Below are positions 1 to 5,476 of a DNA stretch of 5,565 nt, piece after piece. Origin of the DNA: Phycisphaerales bacterium. GTDB lineage: Bacteria > Planctomycetota > Phycisphaerae > Phycisphaerales > UBA1924. The DNA lies in the NCBI GenBank assembly GCA_025453375.1, contig JALOQT010000223.1, forward strand, positions 1 through 5,565. Direction: 5' to 3'. The position numbers and the translations under genes were made by a program. The notes below the pieces were generated by a model. It saw only the letters and a program-made list of their open reading frames with translations. It searched no databases and had not been told where the DNA came from. Numbering within the stretch: the first letter of the stretch is position 1; each line of letters begins with the position of its first letter.

Positions 1-190
1 GGAAAACGATCGATCAAAATGGAAAAACGATCGATCGAAATGAGAAAACGATCGATCAAAATGGGAAAACGATCGATCGAAATGGGAAAACGATCGATCA
101 AAATGGAAAAACGATCGATCGAAATGAGAAAACGATCGATCAAATGGGAAAACGATCGATCGAAATGGGAAAACGATCGATCGTTTTCCC
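1..190. repeat. Tandem array of 21-bp units with 84-bp higher-order period
   Basis: Nine head-to-tail units start at 1, 21, 42, 63, 84, 105, 126, 146 and 167. Each has a core AAAACGATCGATC, a variable G/A-rich 5' end (GGA, GAG or GGG), and a 3' end alternating between CAAAAT and CGAAAT. Units are 21 bp except the first (20 bp, cut by the window edge) and the seventh (20 bp, one A lost). Units 2-5 (from 21) and 6-9 (from 105) show the same order of 5' variants, so the array is itself a duplicated 84-bp block. There are no spacers, so it is not a CRISPR array. It lies downstream of the otsA stop codon and continues beyond the left edge. Its function is unknown. The 21-bp period keeps a plus-strand frame open with a seven-residue repeat (M-x-K-R-S-I-x), which I read as a by-product rather than a gene. 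Confidence 0.95.
167..190. repeat. Perfect 24-bp palindrome ending the 21-bp array; possible bidirectional terminator
   Basis: The last array unit begins GGGAAAACGATC and continues directly into its own reverse complement GATCGTTTTCCC, giving a perfect palindrome over 24 bases. As RNA it could form a stem of about 9-10 bp in either direction. It lies 114 bp past the otsA stop codon on the side where the otsB-otsA transcript would end, so it could act as a terminator. The T runs are only four long and lie inside the stem, so a classical poly-U terminator is not shown. It could equally be a protein-binding site or the seed from which the array grew. Confidence 0.8.
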
Positions 191-303
191 TTCCCGAGCT
201 GTCAAACTTGCGCGATTCGGCACACAGTTGCGCGAAATCAGGCCTGAGCGGGCCATGTGCGTCCGCTTTGGGGTTATCTGGCAGGAGGAACGGAATGGGT
301 GGT
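191..303. other. Short intergenic stretch between the repeat array and the otsA 3' end
   Basis: No gene is supported here. It contains a 10-bp perfect palindrome TCAGGCCTGA (238-247) and two copies of TTGCGCGA (208-215 and 228-235) spaced 20 bp apart. A Shine-Dalgarno-like AGGAGGAA (283-290) precedes an ATG at 295, but the frame that follows is a short Arg/Gly-rich stretch antisense to the otsA tail and is not credible as a gene. Confidence 0.5.
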
Positions 304-2676
304 TCAGGTCGCTGCGGGCGGGGAGCCCTTGGTGTTGCGCGCCGCTGGCGGCGACGAGTCCGTGCGGCTGGCGGCTGTCACGGATGCCGTCGATGATGTG
401 GTGGCCGGTGGCGGCGCGGCGTGGGGCTGGGCCAAGGCTGTCAGGAACTTGGCCGCCCAGCGATAGATGTTGGCCTCTTCGACTCGCAGGCGCATTCGCA
501 GCATGCGCTGGCGTCGTTCCTTGCTCGGCATGGTCAAGGCTGTGCGAATCGCCGCGGCGAACGTGGCTGTGTCGTAGGGGTTGATGATCAGCGCCTCGGG
601 CAGATCACGCGCTGCGCCGGCGAACTCCGACAGAATTAGCACGCCCTCGTCGGCGTCGTTGATGTCGTCGTCGTTGTTCTTGGCCGCGACATACTCCTTG
701 GCCACCAGGTTCATGCCGTCGTGCAGCGAACTGACGATGCAGACTTCGGCCATGCGGAAGAACGCGTGCACCATCGGCCCTTCGTGGTGTGCCACCAGCA
801 GGCGGATGGGCTTCCACGAGTCAGTCTGAAACTTCCAGTTGATCGCATCAGCTTGTGCTTCAAGATCCGAGACAAGATCGCGATACCGCGGGATGTGCGT
901 CCGGCTGGGCGCACCGAGCTGCACGAATGTGAATCGTCCGATGAACTCCGGATTGTCGGTGAAGAATTGCTCAATGGCCCTGAATCGCTCGGCAATGCCC
1001 TTGGTGTAATCGATTCGATCAACGCCGACACCGATGCGGATGCCTTCGAGTTGATACTGCCGCTGGAGCGTCTGGATCTGAGAGCGGAGGGCCTGACCGT
1101 GAGGCACATCACGCTCCGCCCAGCTCTGGACGCTGATCGGGAACGGTCGCACCTGGCAGGTGTGCCCGCCAAGCTCAGCTGCGAAGTGATCCCAGTCAAG
1201 CTTTGCTTCGACCATCCGGTCGACGGTTTCCAGAAAGTTATTGCAGTGCTGCTGAAGATGGAAGCCCAGCAGATCGGCACCGAGCATGCCCTCGAGAAGC
1301 TGCACGCGGAACGGACAGATTCGAAAGGCCTCGGGATTCGGCCAGGGGATGTGCCAGAACAGCCCGACGCGCAAATCCGGCCGCTTGGCCTTGATCATCC
1401 GCGGCACAAGCGCAAGTTGATAATCCTGCACCATCACGACCGCCGAACTCGTGCCGATTTCGTCGAGCACCGCGTCAGCAAAACGCTGATTGGCCCGGAC
1501 GTATTGTGCCCAGTCACTGGCCCGGAATGTCGGTCGCTCGTGGGTGAGGTGGCACAGCGGCCAGAGGCCCTCGTTGGAGAAGCCGTAGTAGTAGCCCTGC
1601 TCTTCCTCCTTGCTGATCCAGACGCGTTTGAGGGTGTAACGCGGATCCTCCGGCGGGACGGGCACGCAGCCAGCGCTGTCACTGGTCTGGCGATCGGCAT
1701 CGCCTGCGCCATGAGCGACCCAGAGCCCGCCACAGGCCCGCAACACAGGATCAAGGCCAGTGACCAGACCACTTGCGGGGCGAACCAGCACGGGCAGGCC
1801 GTCGCGCAACTGGTGCATGTAGGGCTCGCGGTTGGACACAACGACCAGCGGCGTGCCGCCGAGGGCATCGATGGCGTGGGCCCGCAGTCGCTCGCGTGTC
1901 CAGGCGTTGTCGGTGCGGACAATCTCGCGAGCCTGAACTTGCTCGGCTGCTCGGGCCGCGCGGAAGGATGCGGCCAGATGGAGTGACTCATCGGCCAGCT
2001 TGCCCACTGGCAGATTGCCCGGAGGCTGCTCCGGCGAGCTTCCGAATCGCAGTCGACGCATCCACTCGGCCAGTTTGACCAGTGGTCGCTCGAAGATGAA
2101 CCAGACTACACCGGTGGTCGTTACAAACAGCAGCACGCCGATGGCCAGTGACGAGCCGATGGCCAGCAGCACACTGCGGGCAAAGCGGCTGTCCAGATAC
2201 GCCGCATCATGCAGAACGGTGATCACGCCACTGACCTGACGTTGCGCATCGAAGACTGGCACGGCCAGCACGTGCGTCGTGCCGATGCTGTCGCGTCGGA
2301 TGTCGGCAACCTCGCTGGCACGCGTGAAGGCCTCGGCGACGGCTTGGCGGGTAGTATCGCTCAAATCGCCAATGCCCTGTCCCGCGGCGATTGGCTCAGA
2401 AGGTGTCCTCCAGACGGCCAGGCCCAGCAGACGCGAGTAGCCGTCGAGGCGCTCGTCCAGTGCGGCCTGCGCGGCTTCATCCGGCCCCTGCAGAGCGCGG
2501 GCCACGGCGGGTGTGATTCGGTGGGCCAGAATATGGGCACGACGGAGGAGATCTTCCGACTCGCGCGTGTGCGAACTGCGAAGCTGTAGCCCCAGCACGA
2601 TGCCCGAGCCAGTCGCCGCAAGCAGCGCCACGAGGACGCCGAGTCGCCAGGATTTTCTGGTCACGCGTGAGTTCAT
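304..2676 (-). CDS. otsA: Membrane-anchored alpha,alpha-trehalose-6-phosphate synthase with N-terminal sensor/HAMP-like region (GT20)
   Basis: This protein is predicted to transfer glucose from UDP-glucose to glucose-6-phosphate, making trehalose-6-phosphate in the cytoplasm. It has 790 residues, against about 470 for a plain OtsA. Order: hydrophobic helix at about 11-30, extracytoplasmic region 32-167, second helix at about 168-195, HAMP-like segment at about 196-250 (P198, two amphipathic helices, E230), GT20 domain at about 275-750, then an Ala/Pro/Ser/Thr-rich tail 751-790. GT20 motifs seen: SNR (281-283), YYYGFSNEGLWP (362-373), VQDYQ with D418, HIPWP with H442, VDRIDYTKG with R554 and K559, HDGMNLVAKEYVA with D653 and E661. 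These match the E. coli OtsA residues D130, H154, R262, K267, D361 and E369. The start is fixed by AAGGAG (2683-2688) six bases before the ATG. It lies downstream of otsB on the same strand. The sugar acceptor is assumed from the otsB neighbour; a related acceptor such as glycerol-3-phosphate (GgpS-like) is not excluded. The sensor ligand is unknown. Confidence 0.93.
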   Translation of the reverse strand: MNSRVTRKSWRLGVLVALLAATGSGIVLGLQLRSSHTRESEDLLRRAHILAHRITPAVARALQGPDEAAQAALDERLDGYSRLLGLAVWRTPSEPIAAGQGIGDLSDTTRQAVAEAFTRASEVADIRRDSIGTTHVLAVPVFDAQRQVSGVITVLHDAAYLDSRFARSVLLAIGSSLAIGVLLFVTTTGVVWFIFERPLVKLAEWMRRLRFGSSPEQPPGNLPVGKLADESLHLAASFRAARAAEQVQAREIVRTDNAWTRERLRAHAIDALGGTPLVVVSNREPYMHQLRDGLPVLVRPASGLVTGLDPVLRACGGLWVAHGAGDADRQTSDSAGCVPVPPEDPRYTLKRVWISKEEEQGYYYGFSNEGLWPLCHLTHERPTFRASDWAQYVRANQRFADAVLDEIGTSSAVVMVQDYQLALVPRMIKAKRPDLRVGLFWHIPWPNPEAFRICPFRVQLLEGMLGADLLGFHLQQHCNNFLETVDRMVEAKLDWDHFAAELGGHTCQVRPFPISVQSWAERDVPHGQALRSQIQTLQRQYQLEGIRIGVGVDRIDYTKGIAERFRAIEQFFTDNPEFIGRFTFVQLGAPSRTHIPRYRDLVSDLEAQADAINWKFQTDSWKPIRLLVAHHEGPMVHAFFRMAEVCIVSSLHDGMNLVAKEYVAAKNNDDDINDADEGVLILSEFAGAARDLPEALIINPYDTATFAAAIRTALTMPSKERRQRMLRMRLRVEEANIYRWAAKFLTALAQPHAAPPPATTSSTASVTAASRTDSSPPAARNTKGSPPAAT

Positions 2677-2832
2677 CGGGGGCTCCTTGATACGGAATGG
2701 TGGGTGATGAGTGCGTGGGGGGCAGTGTTGGGCCTCGTGACTTCAGTCGCACCTTTTGCTTGAAGAACTGATAGAGCGATCGGGAATGTCGTCGTGGTCG
2801 TCGTCGACGTACGTTGGTTGACTGCCGGGAGG
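2677..2832 (-). other. 156-bp gap between otsB and otsA
   Basis: The gap separates the otsB stop from the otsA start on the minus strand. It ends with the otsA ribosome binding site (AAGGAG, 2683-2688). It contains GTC/GAC triplet-rich sequence around 2787-2807, an ACGTACGT palindrome (2808-2815) and a weak hairpin around 2737-2752. I see no convincing terminator or sigma-70-type promoter. It is long for a tightly coupled operon, so an internal promoter is possible but not shown. Confidence 0.4.
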
Positions 2833-3588
2833 TTACCGACTCGCGCCCGCCTGGTTGCTGCGGATCGCCAGAAGGCATGAAAGAAACGTCGTGACCTGTG
2901 CGACGTCGGCAAGTCGATACGGTGCGACCGTGGGCCCTGTTCCAACCTTCACACCAATATCCGTTTCTGTCAGCGCCGCGAATGCATCTTCATCGGTCTG
3001 GTCATCACCGAGATAGAGGGTGCATGTGGGCATGTGAATCTGTCGCAGTTCGACAATCGCCTCACCTTTGGTAACCGTGTCAAGTGTGAACTCCAGCACG
3101 CATTTACCTCGACGCAAATGGACATCACTGGCGTGCCCAGCCGCGTCGACGACCCTTGGCAGCAGACGCTCAGCCTCCTTCATGTCGGCCCGGCGATAGT
3201 GGAAAGCGACACCTCGGGCCTTGCGTTCCACCATTGACCCAGGCAGCATGTCGGAAATCACCGTCAGTGTGTTGCAGAGTGCATCGAGGGTCGCCCGCTG
3301 ATGTTGGCGGAGTGTGCTGGAGCGGCCTGAGATTTCTGCACCGTGGCTGCCCACGAGCGTGATGGTGTCGCTTGCTCGCACACGCTGGGTCAGGTCAGCA
3401 AAGTCGCGTCCTGAGAGTATGGCCACCGCGGTGCGGGGCAAACTCGACAGCGTCGTAAGTGCACCGAGGGCGAGCGGGTCGACCACGGCAGCTGCCGGAT
3501 CATCAACTAGCGGAGAGAGTGTCCCGTCAAAGTCGCAGGCAATCAGTACGCAGGACGTGCTTGTGGGCCCGTCAATGCCGGACGGCAT
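2833..3588 (-). CDS. otsB: Trehalose-6-phosphate phosphatase (HAD superfamily)
   Basis: This enzyme is predicted to hydrolyse trehalose-6-phosphate to trehalose and phosphate in the cytoplasm, the second step of the OtsAB pathway. The 251 residues are of normal length for the family. HAD motifs visible in order: motif I DFDGTLSP (D19 nucleophile, D21 acid/base), motif II ILSGRD with S59, the SHGAE segment typical of trehalose phosphatases (81-85), ERKARGVAFHYR (121-132) in the cap, motif III K174 in TKGEA, and motif IV GDDQTDEDAF (194-203), whose D195, D196 and D199 would bind Mg2+. There is no signal peptide or membrane segment. The start at 3588 is supported by GGAGGAA (3596-3602 on the minus strand) seven bases upstream. 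It is the first gene of the minus-strand pair, with otsA following after 156 bp, and it is divergent from waaA. The order otsB-otsA and the matching motifs make the assignment firm. Confidence 0.95.
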   Translation of the reverse strand: MPSGIDGPTSTSCVLIACDFDGTLSPLVDDPAAAVVDPLALGALTTLSSLPRTAVAILSGRDFADLTQRVRASDTITLVGSHGAEISGRSSTLRQHQRATLDALCNTLTVISDMLPGSMVERKARGVAFHYRRADMKEAERLLPRVVDAAGHASDVHLRRGKCVLEFTLDTVTKGEAIVELRQIHMPTCTLYLGDDQTDEDAFAALTETDIGVKVGTGPTVAPYRLADVAQVTTFLSCLLAIRSNQAGASR

Positions 3589-3868
3589 GTTGCGATTCCT
3601 CCGCGTGTTCGTCGAGTCTTCGGTACGTTGAAATCGGTCGGGGGTTCGGAAGTAGTCTGGCGTGGTCGAGGTTTCAGAGAGCGTACCACCTCGATCGACA
3701 CATCGAGTTCGAGTGGTGTATCGGCGACGCTCGCCACACGCGGACCCCTTCCGACCCGTGCGTAGTGTTGGACATTCAGGGTTGGCTGCGATCGTGTCGA
3801 TCGGCGGCGTGGCCGTCGCGGCGGGCGAGCGTGCAGGGTGGGTATTGGTGGTTGAGAAGCCTGGGACT
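3589..3868. promoter_or_regulatory. Divergent intergenic region between otsB and waaA, with inverted repeats
   Basis: These 280 bp must hold the start signals for otsB (minus) and probably waaA (plus). The otsB ribosome binding site is at 3596-3602. TCGAGGT (3666-3672) is mirrored by ACCTCGA (3688-3694). The second arm can also pair imperfectly with TCGAGTGGTG (3709-3718), so two alternative stems are possible. TCGA occurs at 3612, 3666, 3691, 3695, 3703 and 3709, an obvious local cluster. This could be an operator region. I could not find a convincing -35/-10 pair on either strand; the best plus-strand candidate, TTGAAA at 3628-3633, lacks a good -10. A frame continuous with waaA is open back to a GTG at 3662 but looks non-coding. 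Confidence 0.4.
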
Positions 3869-5263
3869 ATGAACGCACTGGATGTCGCCTATTTCGCAGC
3901 GGTGCTCGGCCTGGCGCCGGTGTGGATGCGCAAGGGGCGCGCCGGGTGGCGGGAGCGGCGGGGGTTTGTTGAGCCGATCGGGCCGAAGCCGGGCGGGGGT
4001 GAATCGACGGGTGAAGTGGCCTCGGGCGACGCGGCGGGGGCGCGCAGGCCGCGGGTCATGCTGCATGGGGTGAGTGTGGGGGAGGTCAATGCGCTGCGGG
4101 ATGTTGTGCCGCGGCTTGTGGGGGGGGTGGGGGGGGCGAGAGGAACAGGCGGTGCCGGCGCTGACGTGCTCGTCACGGCCAGCACGGATACGGGGTTGGC
4201 TCGCGCGGTGGAGGTGTTTGCCACGCCGCGTGTGGTCGGTGGCGAGGGGGTGGGGGTGGGGGGGGCGCTCGCGCACGTGCGGCGGTATCCGCTGGATTTT
4301 TCGGCATGTGTCGCGCGGTTTCTCGATGCCACGCGGCCGGATGTGGTGGCGCTGTGTGAGCTGGAGGTGTGGCCCAACTTCATCGCGGCGTGTGCGGCGC
4401 GGGGCATTCCGGTGTGTGTGATCAATGGGCGGCTCAGCGAGCGGAGTTTTCGCGGGTATCGGCGCGGGCGATGGGCGCTGCGCAAGACCTTTGCGACGCT
4501 GGCGTTTGCCGCAGTGCAGGATGAGGCGTATGCCGAGCGATTTGTGCACATGGGCGTGCCGCGCGAGCGTGTGCGGATCACCGGGTCGATGAAGTGGGAC
4601 ACGGCCAAGATCAGCACTGGCCCGGTGCCCGGCGCGGCGGAGCTCGCCGTGGCGCTGGGTATCGATCGCACGCGGCCGCTGATCGTCGCCGGCAGCACGG
4701 GGCCGGGGGAAGAGGCGCTGCTGCACGAGGCGTGCCCGCCGGGCGTGCAACTGCTCTGTGCCCCGCGCAAGCCCGAGCGGTTTGACGAGGCGGCGGCGGC
4801 GCTGCCCGGCTGCGTGCGACGATCGCACGTTGAACTCGGCACGGCGAGCATGCGGCCGGCCTCGCTGCCGCGGAGCCTGGGCACGCATCGGGCGCGGTTC
4901 CTGCTGGACTCGATCGGCGAGCTGCGGATGGCGTACAGCCTGGCGGATATCGCGGTCGTCGGGCGGTCGTTTGTCAACCTGCATGGGAGTGACCCGATCG
5001 AGCCGATCGCCCTGGGCCGCCCGACATTGATCGGCCCGCGCTACGGCGACTTTTCGACGATCGTCGAGGCGCTGCGGGCGGCTGGCGGTTTGAGCGTGGC
5101 CAGCAGCGGCGAGCTGCGCGTGGCCTTGCAGCAGTTGCTCGATCAACCCGCCACGCGGGCACGCATGGCCGAACGCGGCCGCGCGTGCATCGCGGCGAAC
5201 GTCGGCGCCACGGCGCGACACGCGGAGATGATCATGGAACTGGTGCGCGGGGGCGCGGGGTGA
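3869..5263 (+). CDS. waaA: 3-deoxy-D-manno-octulosonic acid (Kdo) transferase
   Basis: The WaaA/KdtA family (GT30) transfers Kdo from CMP-Kdo to the lipid A precursor at the cytoplasmic side of the inner membrane. The predicted 464 residues are slightly above the usual 420-430. Visible features: a hydrophobic N-terminal segment (4-19) as membrane anchor, HGVSVGE (66-72) with E72 as likely catalytic base, CELEVWPN (163-170) with E166, GSMKWD (239-244), PRKPERF (299-305), and GRSFVNLHGSDPIEPIALG (365-383), the sugar-nucleotide-binding motif in a variant form. Extra length comes from Gly-rich stretches at about 36-60, 84-98 and 122-133. The start at 3869 (MNALDVAYF) was chosen because it matches the family N-terminus; the site GAGAAG (3854-3859) is weak, and GTG at 3848 is an in-frame alternative. 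The first half favours GGG and GTG codons, the last third GGC and GTC. It stands alone on the plus strand, divergent from otsB. Confidence 0.92.
   Translation: MNALDVAYFAAVLGLAPVWMRKGRAGWRERRGFVEPIGPKPGGGESTGEVASGDAAGARRPRVMLHGVSVGEVNALRDVVPRLVGGVGGARGTGGAGADVLVTASTDTGLARAVEVFATPRVVGGEGVGVGGALAHVRRYPLDFSACVARFLDATRPDVVALCELEVWPNFIAACAARGIPVCVINGRLSERSFRGYRRGRWALRKTFATLAFAAVQDEAYAERFVHMGVPRERVRITGSMKWDTAKISTGPVPGAAELAVALGIDRTRPLIVAGSTGPGEEALLHEACPPGVQLLCAPRKPERFDEAAAALPGCVRRSHVELGTASMRPASLPRSLGTHRARFLLDSIGELRMAYSLADIAVVGRSFVNLHGSDPIEPIALGRPTLIGPRYGDFSTIVEALRAAGGLSVASSGELRVALQQLLDQPATRARMAERGRACIAANVGATARHAEMIMELVRGGAG
4120..4136 (+). repeat. Poly-G tract G8-T-G8 inside waaA
   Basis: Eight G (4120-4127), one T, then eight G (4129-4136) lie in the waaA coding strand and encode a Gly-Gly-Val-Gly-Gly stretch between conserved motifs. 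Such runs are prone to polymerase slippage, where a one-base change would truncate the protein. They can also form G-quadruplex structure. Confidence 0.9.
4246..4265 (+). repeat. Second poly-G tract G5-T-G5-T-G8 inside waaA
   Basis: Three G runs (4246-4250, 4252-4256, 4258-4265) are separated by single T bases. They encode Gly/Val residues at about 126-132 of WaaA, in a stretch that looks like a non-conserved loop. The last run of eight can supply two stacks, so an intramolecular G-quadruplex is possible. Confidence 0.9.
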
Positions 5264-5272
5264 GCAGAGAGA

Positions 5273-5300
5273 GGCATCTGGCATCCGGCATCTGGCATCC
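5273..5300 (+). repeat. Heptanucleotide tandem repeat (GGCATCT/GGCATCC, four units)
   Basis: The heptads GGCATCT, GGCATCC, GGCATCT and GGCATCC follow each other without gaps, starting nine bases after the waaA stop codon. It is the first of three heptad clusters in this intergenic region. Confidence 0.95.
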
Positions 5301-5338
5301 GAAGAGGCGGTACACTTTCCCCGGTTTGCGTCGTGTCG

Positions 5339-5389
5339 CGGACCTCCGAAGGGTCGGTCCTTCGGACCGATGACGGTCCCGGAGGTCCG
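5339..5389 (+). terminator. 51-bp nested inverted repeat, candidate waaA terminator without poly-U
   Basis: CGGACCTCCG (5339-5348) pairs perfectly with CGGAGGTCCG (5380-5389). Inside lies a second hairpin, TCGGTCC (5354-5360) with GGACCGA (5364-5370) and a three-base loop. An alternative hairpin, TCCGAAGG (5345-5352) with CCTTCGGA (5359-5366), uses overlapping bases, so the two folds exclude each other. It lies 75 bp past the waaA stop codon and ahead of the next gene. No T run follows, so termination is inferred. A REP-like element or a leader structure for the next gene are alternatives. Confidence 0.55.
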
Positions 5390-5408
5390 GTCGTACCCAA
5401 GAGGGTTC

Positions 5409-5427
5409 GTCTCACGTCTCACGTCTC
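5409..5427 (+). repeat. Heptanucleotide tandem repeat (GTCTCAC, about 2.7 units)
   Basis: GTCTCAC occurs twice in direct succession (5409-5415, 5416-5422), followed by a partial GTCTC (5423-5427). It lies between the 51-bp inverted repeat and the third heptad cluster. Confidence 0.9.
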
Positions 5428-5436
5428 TTGCCTTCC

Positions 5437-5464
5437 TCGTCACTCGTCACTCATCACTCATCAC
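5437..5464 (+). repeat. Heptanucleotide tandem repeat (TCGTCAC/TCATCAC, four units)
   Basis: Two copies of TCGTCAC (5437-5450) are followed by two copies of TCATCAC (5451-5464) without gaps. The cluster ends just before the ribosome binding site of the next gene, so it would lie in that gene's 5' leader or promoter region. Confidence 0.95.
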
Positions 5465-5476
5465 TGAAAGGACCCC

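Noticed and set aside
1..190. CRISPR array
   Set aside because: Units are directly adjacent with no unique spacers, and no cas genes are present.
19..396. Plus-strand open frame with a seven-residue repeat (M-x-K-R-S-I-x)
   Set aside because: It follows from a 21-bp repeat being a multiple of three. A 20-bp unit at 126-145 shifts the frame, there is no ribosome binding site, and the end overlaps otsA antisense.
295..396. Small plus-strand ORF behind a good AGGAGGAA site
   Set aside because: About 33 Arg/Gly-rich residues antisense to the otsA tail; one good ribosome binding site by chance is not enough support.
721..1986. Long plus-strand open frame (421 codons) opposite otsA
   Set aside because: It lies fully antisense to the motif-rich GT20 domain; its sequence shows no recognisable domain and is a usual shadow in high-GC DNA.
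2737..2752. Hairpin in the otsB-otsA gap as a terminator
   Set aside because: The stem is short with a bulge and no T run follows on the minus strand.
3662..3868. N-terminal extension of WaaA from a GTG at 3662
   Set aside because: The added 69 residues are Arg-rich and resemble nothing in the family, while the hydrophobic WaaA N-terminus begins at MNALDVAYF (3869).
3776..5443. Long minus-strand open frame (555 codons) opposite waaA
   Set aside because: It is Arg/Pro/His-rich with no motifs and mirrors waaA, whose conserved motifs support the plus strand.
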